A stretch of DNA of 41,137 bases, taken from contig JAGWVA010000035.1 of assembly GCA_028875855.1 (NCBI GenBank), positions 1 through 41,137 on the forward strand, given 5' to 3'. Source of the stretch: Paracoccaceae bacterium. GTDB taxonomy: Bacteria > Pseudomonadota > Alphaproteobacteria > Rhodobacterales > Rhodobacteraceae. A model generated the notes under the pieces. The model was given only the letters and a program-made list of their open reading frames with translations. It had not been told where the DNA came from and ran no database searches. Positions 25,433-33,086 of the stretch are shown here, one piece after another. Both the position numbers and the translations under genes were made by a program. The stretch's first letter is position 1; each line of letters starts with the position of its first letter.

Positions 25433-25759
25433 ATGACCACGATGAAACTGAGCGACCTTGCCAAGACGATCCGAAGCAAGAATGCCGGCACCGACAAGAT
25501 CACCTTCGACGTCATCTTCCGCGAGGCAGCGGCCTATGAACAGGTCAAGCGCTCGCGTGCGCTGACACGGCAGAGCGTCAGCCAACTTCTGAAGATCAAT
25601 CCGAACCGGATCACCGACTTTGTCGAATACGACCCGGCCTATGCGATCAAGTTCACGATCCTGCGCGATCGCCCCAGCGGCAGCGCGGGGGACGGCGACA
25701 TCTTCGGGGCGCAGCAATACGCCCCGCTTCTGGATATCGAGATCGCGCTGGACAGCTAG
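25433..25759 (+). CDS. DUF4387 family protein
   Basis: This 108-residue protein matches DUF4387 by pattern: KLSDLAKTIRSKNAGTDKIT, FDVIFREAAAYEQVK and YDPAYAIKFTILRD. The family usually follows an AtuA-type gene, as here, 13 bases after it, and the two are thought to act together; no reaction is established. The ATG at 25442 is an alternative start. It ends seven bases before a strong hairpin terminator. Confidence 0.82.
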   Translation: MTTMKLSDLAKTIRSKNAGTDKITFDVIFREAAAYEQVKRSRALTRQSVSQLLKINPNRITDFVEYDPAYAIKFTILRDRPSGSAGDGDIFGAQQYAPLLDIEIALDS

Positions 25760-25766
25760 CGCGCCG

Positions 25767-25787
25767 GGCGCCCCTTGGAGGGGCGCC
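25767..25787. terminator. Bidirectional terminator
   Basis: GGCGCCCCT (25767-25775) and AGGGGCGCC (25779-25787) form a perfect 9-bp stem with a three-base loop, followed by TTCCGTTT. It separates the DUF4387 gene from the converging hydrolase gene ending at 25795. Confidence 0.75.
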
Positions 25788-25794
25788 TTCCGTT

Positions 25795-26982
25795 TCAGGG
25801 CTCGGACAGGAAATCGATGGCCCGCGCCATGAGATCCTGCCATGCCGGGTCCTGGCGGAGCGGAATGTGGTTGCGGCTTTCCAGCAGGTGGAACTCTGCC
25901 CCCGGGATACGGGCCGCGATCAATCGCGACTGTTCCAGCGGCTGGACGGCATCGTCGCGTCCGTGCAGCACAAGCGTCGGGCAGCGGACCGCCGCGAGCA
26001 TCGCGGTGACATCGAACCCGTCGATGGCTCGGCGCAGGTTGACCGCGGCCTCCGGCGTGGCCGAGGCAAGTTGCAGCCGCACCAGATCCTCGATCTGCGC
26101 ATGGTCGGCGTCGGGGGCGTATAGCGCTGCAAAGGCCGTCGCAAAGGCAACCGAACGCCGCCCCCACCCCTCGCGGATGAGGGTCAGGATCGCATCGGCG
26201 CGGTCGCGATCCTCCGGCGTCTGACGCAGCGCGCGCCCCTGCGCGTAGCCTCCGTAAAGCACGAGGCGGGTGATCCTGTCGGGATGGCGCGCGGCAAAGG
26301 CAATCGACACCGGAACGCCTTGCGAGGCCGCAAGGACCGGGAACCGGTCCAGCCCCGCGGCATCCGCGACAGCCTCGAGATCCTGCACGAGCGTATCGAG
26401 CGTCACGGGACCGTTGGCCTCGGCGGAAAGTCCGGTCGTGCGCTGGTCGTAGCGCGTCACCGAGAAATGACGGCCAAGGTGATCGAGGAACGGATGCCAG
26501 ATCGGACTTTGCCAGTCGTATTCGAGATGCGTGAGAAAATGCCCCGCGCGCAGCAAGGGCGGCCCGGAACCGGTCGTCGTCCATGCCAGCGCCGTTCCAT
26601 CGCGCGAACGGGCAAAGCGGATGCGCTGCGGCGCTGGTTTCGGCAGCGGCGATGAGGCGGGCGCCCGTTCCGTCGTCACCTCGGCCATCAGCCGGAAGCC
26701 CCGGCGGGGGACCGTCGCCAGAACCGCCTGCGCCTTGCCCGTGTCGCCAAGCGCGCGGCGCAGCGCGTTGATGCGCGACGAGATTGCCGCCTCGGAGACG
26801 ATGCGGTTCTGCCAGATCTCGGCGACAATCTGGTCGCGGGTCACCAGCGCGCCGGGCGCGCGCAGGAACAGGCAGAGCAGGTCGAACACCTGCGGCTCCA
26901 GCGGCAGGAGGCGGCCGGATCGGCGAAATTCATGCCGGTCTTCGTCGAGTTCGCAATCTGCAAAGCGATGGATCATGCCCAC
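25795..26982 (-). CDS. Winged-helix (OmpR/CadC-type) DNA-binding domain fused to alpha/beta hydrolase
   Basis: This 395-residue protein combines an N-terminal winged helix (about 1-103: LPLEPQVFDLLCLFLRAPG, then VTRDQIVAEIWQNRIVSEAA and VPRRGFRLMAEV), with a Pro-rich linker, and a C-terminal alpha/beta hydrolase (about 120-395). The hydrolase keeps a nucleophile Ser220 in the elbow AASQGVP, an acid in HGRDDAV and a His in SRNHIPLR, so it may be active or use the fold to bind a ligand. No membrane segment is seen. It is divergent from a small gene at 27124. The fold order suggests a regulator that senses or turns over an ester- or lactone-like compound. Confidence 0.82.
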   Translation of the reverse strand: MGMIHRFADCELDEDRHEFRRSGRLLPLEPQVFDLLCLFLRAPGALVTRDQIVAEIWQNRIVSEAAISSRINALRRALGDTGKAQAVLATVPRRGFRLMAEVTTERAPASSPLPKPAPQRIRFARSRDGTALAWTTTGSGPPLLRAGHFLTHLEYDWQSPIWHPFLDHLGRHFSVTRYDQRTTGLSAEANGPVTLDTLVQDLEAVADAAGLDRFPVLAASQGVPVSIAFAARHPDRITRLVLYGGYAQGRALRQTPEDRDRADAILTLIREGWGRRSVAFATAFAALYAPDADHAQIEDLVRLQLASATPEAAVNLRRAIDGFDVTAMLAAVRCPTLVLHGRDDAVQPLEQSRLIAARIPGAEFHLLESRNHIPLRQDPAWQDLMARAIDFLSEP

Positions 26983-27123
26983 AGCCTAACGCGGACGCCA
27001 CCTTCGGGCCATTGCGTCGTGCAGGATCAGCGAAATCTCAAGAAGTTCCACAGGCCTTCCTCAAGCGGGACGGACAGGAGCGGCGCAGGATCGGCCCATG
27101 TCCACCGTGCAAGGGGAACCGAG

Positions 27124-27312
27124 ATGATCCGTGATACCTTTCCGATGATCCTGACGCGGCCCGACGGCTCGTTCGACACCGACCGTTACCAAGCGATCGC
27201 CCGGTCTGAACGCCGGGCGGAGATGACCCGGCTTTTCCAGACGCTGCGGTCCCTGATGAGGCGCGTGTTTCGGCTCAGGCCCGTCCTGCACGCCGAACGG
27301 GCGCGGCACTGA
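27124..27312 (+). CDS. Small basic hypothetical protein
   Basis: This is a 62-residue protein not matched to a family I recognise. It reads MIRDTFPMILTRPDGSFD, then a charged, probably helical stretch (YQAIARSERRAEMTRLFQTL) and a very basic end (RRVFRLRPVLHAERARH). AAGGGG lies upstream of the ATG. Its helix resembles small DUF1127-neighbour proteins of Rhodobacterales, but that is an impression. It stands alone, divergent from the winged-helix hydrolase and convergent with the MFS gene. Confidence 0.55.
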   Translation: MIRDTFPMILTRPDGSFDTDRYQAIARSERRAEMTRLFQTLRSLMRRVFRLRPVLHAERARH

Positions 27313-27383
27313 CGGCCCCGCGCCCGCCGGAGTCGGCCGGGTCGCAAGGCAACGGACGTCGGACCGTCCCTGCCGCTGTCCGC

Positions 27384-28640
27384 TCAGATCGCCTCGCGCG
27401 CCACGGGCTGCGCGACGGCCCAGATATGGCGCGGCATCGCCAGAAGGATGCCCCCCGCGATCAGCTTCAGCCCGCAGGGCACGAGCGCATAAAGCAGCAC
27501 CAGCCGCGCGTCTGCCGCCGCGCTGTTGGCCTGCCCCGCGACGAAGCCGCTGGCCTGAAGCGCGGGCAGCACTGTCGCCGCGGCAAGCGGAAGCGACAGC
27601 TTGTTGGCAAAGGACCAAAGCCCGAAGGACTGGTTCGGCGCGAGACCCGAGCGGCCCAGAAGGCTCGCGAAGACCGCAGGCAGGATCACGAGGTCCGCGC
27701 CGATCGCGATGCCGGAGGCCATCGAGATCAACCCGAAGCCGATCGCCGCCCCCGGCGCGACAAGGCCCGCCCAGACAAAGCTCACGACGGCAAGCAGCAT
27801 GCCCGACAGCAGGACGGGCCGCGCACCGCGTCTGCGGGCAAGCGCGCTCCAGCCCGGCAGGCTCGCCCCGGCGCCCGCGAAGAACAGAAGCAGGAACGGG
27901 CCCGCCTGTCCGGTGAGCCGCAGGTGATCCTCGACGAAGAAGACGAAAAGCGTCGAGGTGATCGCCACGGGCAGGCTGTTGATGACGGCAAGGCCCAGAA
28001 GCCAGCCGCCGCCGCTGCGCAGGAACGGGGCCAGCGCGAAGGCCGGGCGGAAGCGGGGCGCGTGGCTCCAGATGCGCCGCGTGGCAAGCACGGCCAGCAC
28101 CGCGAGAACGGCCAGCGCCCAGCCAAAACCGCCAAGACTGCCCGGAAGCGAGGCGGGCGCGACCACGGCCACGATCACGCCCAGAATACCGCCCGCCTCG
28201 CGCCATGCCGACAGGCGCAATTGCGCCTCGGCAGCGGCAGACCCGGCCAGCGCCTCGCTGTCGCCGTAAAGCAGGATCGACGCGAGGCTGTGGCCCGAGA
28301 AGACCAGAACCAGCGACATCACCAGCCACAGGCGCGGATCGACCGGCGCCGGGATCGAGAACAGCAGGACAAAGCCCGCGGCCATCGCGCCAAGGCCGAT
28401 CAGCGCCAGCCGGTCGCGCCCGCCCCGCCACGCGTCGATGAGCCGCCCCAGAGCCGGGTCCTGCACCACGTCGAGGATGCGTATGCCCAGCAGGATCGCC
28501 CCCACGGTGGCGAGGTTCAGCCCCATCTCAACCGTCGCATAGCGCGGCAGCAGGATGTAAACCGGCAGTCCCGCCGCGGCCAGCACCATGGCAAAGAGGC
28601 TCACCCGCCACGGGGCGGCCCCGGCACGCGACGGGGTCAT
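27384..28640 (-). CDS. MFS/GPH-family transporter
   Basis: This is a 418-residue membrane protein with about 12 hydrophobic segments. The signature between helices 2 and 3 (RILDVVQDPALGRLIDAWRG) resembles the D-x-x-x-D-P-x-x-G motif of sugar:cation (GPH) symporters, here probably moving an organic solute. I chose the ATG at 28640; the frame is open far upstream, but that DNA belongs to the epimerase on another frame. A 19-codon ORF with a strong Shine-Dalgarno overlaps its start. The substrate is unknown; the epimerase-like gene lies upstream on the same strand. Confidence 0.75.
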   Translation of the reverse strand: MTPSRAGAAPWRVSLFAMVLAAAGLPVYILLPRYATVEMGLNLATVGAILLGIRILDVVQDPALGRLIDAWRGGRDRLALIGLGAMAAGFVLLFSIPAPVDPRLWLVMSLVLVFSGHSLASILLYGDSEALAGSAAAEAQLRLSAWREAGGILGVIVAVVAPASLPGSLGGFGWALAVLAVLAVLATRRIWSHAPRFRPAFALAPFLRSGGGWLLGLAVINSLPVAITSTLFVFFVEDHLRLTGQAGPFLLLFFAGAGASLPGWSALARRRGARPVLLSGMLLAVVSFVWAGLVAPGAAIGFGLISMASGIAIGADLVILPAVFASLLGRSGLAPNQSFGLWSFANKLSLPLAAATVLPALQASGFVAGQANSAAADARLVLLYALVPCGLKLIAGGILLAMPRHIWAVAQPVAREAI

Positions 28641-28696
28641 GCCGCCTGCCCCGCCGGGCCTCGGGGCCGGTTCCGCCCGTGATGATCCGTCCGCAT
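28637..28696 (-). CDS. Possible 19-residue leader peptide coupled to the MFS gene
   Basis: An ATG at 28696 with a strong GGAGG five bases upstream opens 19 codons (MRTDHHGRNRPRGPAGQAA) whose TGA overlaps the MFS start as ATGA. The MFS gene itself has a weak ribosome-binding site, so this ORF could load ribosomes for it. The frame continues open upstream to the epimerase TAG at 28784. Confidence 0.3.
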   Translation of the reverse strand: MRTDHHGRNRPRGPAGQAA

Positions 28697-28783
28697 GTCC
28701 GCCTCCGCGAAATCCGTCGCCAGATCCCGCGACAGGTGGATTACGCGACGGCCCGCCGCCCGGATCTGTCGCGCCCGCCGCCC

Positions 28784-29746
28784 CTAGCGGACCCGAAGGC
28801 CGGCGAGCGTCGCGCCGACCGCCTGAGGCAGCGGGGTCCGGGGTTCTTCGCCTAGGAAGGCCACCAGCCGGCGATTGTCGAGTCGGATCGACCTGCGCCA
28901 GAGATACCGCATCCTGCAGATTTCGCGGGCGGTCGTATCGAACAGCCCCGCAAGGTGCAGCAAGGCCCAAGGCAGGGGTCTTACGCGTAGGCCGGGGCGC
29001 CCGAGGGCCGTTGCGATGGCGCGGGGCATCAACGTGCCGTCCGGATCCCAGACGCCCTCGAAGTGGAAGCGGGCGAAAGGCTCCAGATCCTCGGCCCTGT
29101 CGAGAAGCCGCGCGATGGTCTCGGCCGCGTCGGGCAGATAGGCCCAGGCATGACCCACGCCCTTGCGGCCGGGATAGGTGACGAACCGGAGCCGTTTGCC
29201 CGGCGTCACCAGCCCCTGCCCGAACCATGTATTGCCCGCCTGCGGCCCGAAGAAATCCCCGAACCGCACGACAAGGACCCCGAGCCCCGTGGCGCTGGCC
29301 TCCTGCAGCCGCCGCTCCAGCGCCACGCGGATGCGGCCCTTTTCCGTCACGGGACGCTGCGGCGCATCTTCCGTCAGATCGGGGAAGGCGTCGGGTCCGT
29401 AGTTGTAGATCGTCCCCGGCAAGACGATCCGCGCGCCGGTCGCCCGCGCAGCCGCGATCGTGTTGTCGATCATCGGCAGGACGAGCTTGTCCCAATCCCG
29501 GTAGCCCGGCGGATTGACGGCATGGACAATGACCTGCACCCCGTCCGCCGCGCGGCGCACGTCGTCTGCCGACATCGCGTCGCCGATCACCCAGTCCACG
29601 CCGTCCGCGATCTGCGCGACCGGGCCGGTCGCCGGGTGGCGGGCCATCGCCGTCACCCGCCAGCCGTGACGCCGCAGGGCCGCCACGGTCTCGCTTCCGA
29701 TGCCGCCCGTCGCGCCCAGAACAAGTGCTCGTTTCGCCAAGATCAT
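28784..29746 (-). CDS. NAD(P)-binding epimerase/dehydratase-like (extended SDR) protein
   Basis: This 320-residue protein opens with a Rossmann motif (ALVLGATGGIGSETV) and has the pattern of NAD-dependent epimerase or NmrA-like proteins (VIGDAMSADDVRRA and VIHAVNPPGYRDWDKL). The active-site Tyr may be in GTIYNYGPDAF, as in atypical SDRs with a Tyr but a shifted Lys. AGGAGG precedes the ATG at 29746. It diverges from a LysR gene, which is likely its regulator, and an MFS gene follows. Substrate unknown. Confidence 0.75.
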   Translation of the reverse strand: MILAKRALVLGATGGIGSETVAALRRHGWRVTAMARHPATGPVAQIADGVDWVIGDAMSADDVRRAADGVQVIVHAVNPPGYRDWDKLVLPMIDNTIAAARATGARIVLPGTIYNYGPDAFPDLTEDAPQRPVTEKGRIRVALERRLQEASATGLGVLVVRFGDFFGPQAGNTWFGQGLVTPGKRLRFVTYPGRKGVGHAWAYLPDAAETIARLLDRAEDLEPFARFHFEGVWDPDGTLMPRAIATALGRPGLRVRPLPWALLHLAGLFDTTAREICRMRYLWRRSIRLDNRRLVAFLGEEPRTPLPQAVGATLAGLRVR

Positions 29747-29797
29747 CGCGTGCCTCCTGTCTTCGCACAGAGGATGACCAGAGCCGGCCCTGAAGGT

Positions 29798-29813
29798 AAT
29801 TGCCTAATTGGCT
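29798..29813. promoter_or_regulatory. Possible LysR binding region
   Basis: AATTGCCT and AATTGGCT form an 8-bp tandem repeat with one mismatch in an AT-rich patch between the divergent epimerase (29746) and LysR (29826) starts. Confidence 0.3.
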
Positions 29814-29825
29814 TCACGTGCTAGC

Positions 29826-30746
29826 ATGAAATCTATGAACAGAACGATCGACTGGAACGATCAGCGTGCGTTCCTTGCGGTGCTGGACGCAGGCAGCCTT
29901 TCGGCCGCCGCCCGCCAGATGGGGGTGGCCCAGCCCACCATGCGCGCCCGGATCGAGGCGCTGGAACAGGCGCTTGGCGTGCGGCTCTTCACGCGGTCGG
30001 TGCGGGGGCTGGTGCCCACGGCCGAGGCCCGCGCCCTTGGGGACGCCGCACGGGCCATGGCGCGCGCCTCCGATGCCTTCGTCCGCGCCGCCGCCTCGCC
30101 GCCCGGGCTGGCCGAGGGGGTCGTGCGGATCAGCGTCTCCGATTTCATCGGGCTGGAAGTCCTGCCGGCCATGCTCGTGCCCCTGCGCCAAGGCCATCCG
30201 GCCCTTCGGCTTGAGATCGACATCAGCAACGCCCCGGCCAATGTGCTGGAACAAGAGGTGGACGTGGCCGTGCGCATGTATCCGCCGCGACAGGAGGCGC
30301 TGGTGGCGCAAAAGGTTCCCGCGATCCGGCTCGGCCTGTTCGCGCATGCCGGCTATCTCGAGGCGCGGGGGATGCCGAAGACGGCCGATGACCTGAGGGA
30401 TCACGACCTGATCGGGCCGGACCGGTCGCCTGCGGAACGCCAACTGGCCCGCGCGCTTTTTCCCGGGCTGGACGACCGCCGCTTCGTGATCCGCACCGAC
30501 AACCATCCCGCGCAGCTTGCCGCCGCGCGCGCAGGGCTGGGGATCGCCCTCGTGCAGCGCGCCATCGGCCGACGGGATCCGCAATTGCGCGAGGTGCTGC
30601 CGGGACTGGTGCTGCCAAGCCTCGACGCATGGATCGTCACGCATGACAGCCTGCGCACCCTGCCCCGGGTCAGGGTCGTGTTCGATCATCTGGTGGCGGC
30701 CTTCCGCGCCTACGGCAAGGACGCGGTCCGCGAGGTCGGCCGCTAG
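29826..30746 (+). CDS. LysR-family transcriptional regulator
   Basis: This 306-residue LysR protein has an N-terminal helix-turn-helix (DWNDQRAFLAVLDAGSLSAA and QPTMRARIEALEQALG) and a C-terminal effector domain. The start may be the ATG at 29826 or 29835; an upstream TTG at 29808 is less likely. It is divergent from the epimerase-like gene and probably controls it and its own expression. Its stop overlaps the end of a 21-codon ORF on the other strand. Confidence 0.88.
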   Translation: MKSMNRTIDWNDQRAFLAVLDAGSLSAAARQMGVAQPTMRARIEALEQALGVRLFTRSVRGLVPTAEARALGDAARAMARASDAFVRAAASPPGLAEGVVRISVSDFIGLEVLPAMLVPLRQGHPALRLEIDISNAPANVLEQEVDVAVRMYPPRQEALVAQKVPAIRLGLFAHAGYLEARGMPKTADDLRDHDLIGPDRSPAERQLARALFPGLDDRRFVIRTDNHPAQLAAARAGLGIALVQRAIGRRDPQLREVLPGLVLPSLDAWIVTHDSLRTLPRVRVVFDHLVAAFRAYGKDAVREVGR

Positions 30747-30808
30747 TCGGCGCGTCCGAACAACGACCGCAGACGCTTTCGAAGGCGCTTGAGAAAAATC
30801 AGGATCAT
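30743..30808 (-). CDS. Possible 21-residue basic peptide
   Basis: MILIFLKRLRKRLRSLFGRAD is an amphipathic, strongly basic peptide with GGAG upstream, 37 bases downstream of the TetR gene on the same strand. It may be chance in a short region; no family recognised. Confidence 0.2.
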   Translation of the reverse strand: MILIFLKRLRKRLRSLFGRAD

Positions 30809-30845
30809 CCCGGCACTCCGTTCGACCGTTTGCCTGCCCTTGATC

Positions 30846-31421
30846 CTAGTGCCGCCGCCGCAGACCGTCGATGAAGATGTCAAGAAGGCGGCGCACCTGC
30901 GTCTCCCATCCCGGCTCGGGGGGCCGCGCATAGCAGAGCGCGTAGAACGTCTGGGTCAGGTCCTCGGCGGAAACATCGGCGCGCACTTCGCCTTCGGCAA
31001 TGGCGCGCTGCAAGAGCCCATCCACCGCGCGCAGGATGCGCGCCGAGAGTTCGCTGTACATCGCCTTGGAGTCGTCGCCCACCACCACGGCCAGCGCGCC
31101 AAGCAGGCCCCGCTTGGTCCCGACGAGCGCCACGTTGGCATGCATCCATTCCCGCAGCGCCGCGACCCCGCCGCCGGGGCGTTCCAACGCCTCGGCCAGT
31201 CTCAGCAGGTCCTCCACATCGTGTCGATAGACCGCCTGAAACAACGCCTCACGCGTGGGAAAGTGGCGATAGAGCGTGCCGATGCCCACCCCCGCCTCGC
31301 GCGCGACGGCTTCGAGGCTTGCCTCGGGGCCGCCGCGCCCTAGCACTTCCTTGGCCGCCTCGATCAGACGGGCGCGGTTCTTGAGCGCATCCGATCGGGG
31401 TTTTCGGTGCGTTTCGTCCAA
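30846..31421 (-). CDS. TetR-family repressor of the aldehyde oxidase operon
   Basis: This 191-residue TetR protein has the DNA-binding part at about 12-60 (RARLIEAAKEVLGRGGPEAS, then VAREAGVGIGTLYRHFPTRE) and a helical ligand-binding rest. It diverges from the molybdenum hydroxylase operon. A palindrome between the two genes sits in the spacer of the operon promoter, which makes this protein the probable local repressor. The inducer, possibly an aromatic aldehyde, is inferred from context. Confidence 0.85.
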   Translation of the reverse strand: MDETHRKPRSDALKNRARLIEAAKEVLGRGGPEASLEAVAREAGVGIGTLYRHFPTREALFQAVYRHDVEDLLRLAEALERPGGGVAALREWMHANVALVGTKRGLLGALAVVVGDDSKAMYSELSARILRAVDGLLQRAIAEGEVRADVSAEDLTQTFYALCYARPPEPGWETQVRRLLDIFIDGLRRRH

Positions 31422-31435
31422 GGCTCAGGTTCCTG

Positions 31436-31464
31436 TTGCTAAACGGAGGCATCCTCCGTATAAC
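31436..31464 (+). promoter_or_regulatory. Sigma-70 promoter with embedded TetR operator
   Basis: TTGCTA (31436-31441) and TATAAC (31459-31464) are 17 bp apart. The spacer holds ACGGAGG-CAT-CCTCCGT (31443-31459), a perfect 7-bp inverted repeat that extends to TAAACGGAGG/CCTCCGTATA with one mismatch. Repressor binding would block the polymerase at the aldehyde oxidase operon, whose first ATG is at 31549. Confidence 0.75.
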
Positions 31465-31548
31465 TATATCACGCGATCGCCGCCGACTCGAGTCCGCTTG
31501 CCGCGCGGCCCCAGCCGATCCAATCCTCACCCCGCGACCGGAGGCTTC

Positions 31549-32046
31549 ATGTCCTTCTCGATCAGCCTGACCATCAACGGCACGCGCCGCGACGTCCTCT
31601 TGGAGGACGCGCGCGTGACCCTTCTCGATCTTCTGCGCGAACGCCTCGCGCTTCCCGGCACCAAGAAAGGCTGCGACCGCGGCCAATGCGGCGCCTGCAC
31701 CGTTCTTGTGGACGGCCGCCGGGTGAACTCCTGCCTCTCCCTTGCCGTCACGCTCGACGGGGCCGAGGTCACCACCATCGAGGGCCTCGCCCAGGGCGAC
31801 CGGCTGCATCCCGTGCAGGCGGCCTTCATCGACCATGACGGCTTCCAGTGCGGCTATTGCACCCCGGGCCAGATCATGAGCGCGGTGGGCCTGATCGCCG
31901 AGGGCCATGCCGGCACCGACCCCGACCGCATCCGCGAAGGCATGAGCGGGAACCTGTGCCGCTGCGCCGCCTATCACGGCATCGCGGAAGCGGTGCAGGA
32001 CGCGACCCGCCGGATGGCGGCGGAAGACGAAAGGGCATCGGCATGA
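31549..32046 (+). CDS. Aldehyde oxidase/xanthine dehydrogenase family, [2Fe-2S] subunit (PaoA-like)
   Basis: This 165-residue subunit carries two [2Fe-2S] clusters: a plant-type one with CDRGQCGACTVLVDGRRVNSC and a C-terminal helical one with CGYCTPGQIM and GNLCRCAAY. E. coli PaoA has a Tat signal; this protein starts at MSFSISLTING with no such leader, so the enzyme is likely cytoplasmic. GGAGGC precedes the ATG at 31549. It overlaps the FAD subunit gene by ATGA. Confidence 0.9.
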   Translation: MSFSISLTINGTRRDVLLEDARVTLLDLLRERLALPGTKKGCDRGQCGACTVLVDGRRVNSCLSLAVTLDGAEVTTIEGLAQGDRLHPVQAAFIDHDGFQCGYCTPGQIMSAVGLIAEGHAGTDPDRIREGMSGNLCRCAAYHGIAEAVQDATRRMAAEDERASA

Positions 32047-33086
32047 CCCCCTTCGACTACGTTCGCCCCGCAAGCCTTGCGGATGCCATCGCGGCATGGG
32101 AGCCCGGCGCGGCCTATCTGGGCGGCGGCACCAACCTTGTCGATCTGATGAAGACCGGCGCCCTGCGGCCGGGCAAGCTGATCGACCTGACCCGCTTGCC
32201 CGGCCTTGACCGGATCGAGGCGCTGGCGAACGGCGACACCCGCATCGGCGCACTGGTGCGCAATGCCGATCTGGCCCATGACGCGGATTTTGCGCGCGCC
32301 TTCCCGATGGTGGCCGAGGCGCTGCTGTCCGGGGCCTCGGGCCAGTTGCGGAATGCCGCGACCGTCGGCGGGAACCTTCTGCAACGCACCCGCTGCGCCT
32401 ATTTCCAGGACCCCCACAGCCCCTGCAACCGCCGCGATCCCGGCGCGGGCTGCGCGGCGCGGAGTGGCGACAACGGGGGGCTTGCGATCCTCGGGTGGAG
32501 CGCGGCCTGCATTGCCACCAACCCTTCGGATTTCTGCGTGGCCCTTGCCGCGATGGACGCCGTGGTCGAGGTCGAAGGCCCCGATGGCGCGCGCCAGATC
32601 TCCTTCGCCGATTTCCACCTGCTGCCCGGCGAGACGCCCGAGCGGGAAACCGCGCTGCACCCGGGCGAGGTGATCGTGGCCATCCGCCTGCCCGCCGCCA
32701 GCGCAGGGTTCCGCGCCCATTCCCGCTATCTCAAGTTGCGCGACCGGACGTCCTACGCCTTCGCGCTGGTCTCTGCCGCGGCGGCGCTGCGGTTCGAAGG
32801 GGGCAAGATCGCCGGGGCGCGGCTCGCGCTTGGCGCGGTCGCCGCCCGCCCCTGGCGCGTGGCCGAGGCCGAGGCGCTGATGATCGGCCAGACCCCGGAT
32901 CGCGCGCTGTTCGACACGGCGGCAGACGTCGCGCTGAACGGCGCCGCGCCTTCGGGCGACAACGGCCACAAGATCGCCCTTGCCCATCGCACTGCGGCCC
33001 GTGCGCTTGCGCTTGCCGCCGAAGGCACGCCGGCCCAGATGCCGGCCTTCCCCGCATCCGTCTTCGGAGGTCACGCCCATGCCTGA
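32043..33086 (+). CDS. Aldehyde oxidase family FAD-binding subunit (PaoB-like)
   Basis: This 347-residue FAD subunit has the FAD-binding loops YLGGGTNLVDLMK and SGQLRNAATVGGNLLQRTRC. Four cysteines (118, 128, 137, 156) in RTRCAYFQDPHSPCNRRDPG and the following segment match the extra [4Fe-4S]-binding insertion known from PaoB, which separates this subgroup from ordinary xanthine dehydrogenases. It overlaps the third subunit gene by eight bases. Confidence 0.9.
   Translation: MTPFDYVRPASLADAIAAWEPGAAYLGGGTNLVDLMKTGALRPGKLIDLTRLPGLDRIEALANGDTRIGALVRNADLAHDADFARAFPMVAEALLSGASGQLRNAATVGGNLLQRTRCAYFQDPHSPCNRRDPGAGCAARSGDNGGLAILGWSAACIATNPSDFCVALAAMDAVVEVEGPDGARQISFADFHLLPGETPERETALHPGEVIVAIRLPAASAGFRAHSRYLKLRDRTSYAFALVSAAAALRFEGGKIAGARLALGAVAARPWRVAEAEALMIGQTPDRALFDTAADVALNGAAPSGDNGHKIALAHRTAARALALAAEGTPAQMPAFPASVFGGHAHA

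Noticed and set aside
27384-29768. 794-codon frame that seems to fuse an unknown domain to the MFS transporter
   Set aside because: The first part is an off-frame reading of the epimerase-like gene. The transporter begins at 28640.
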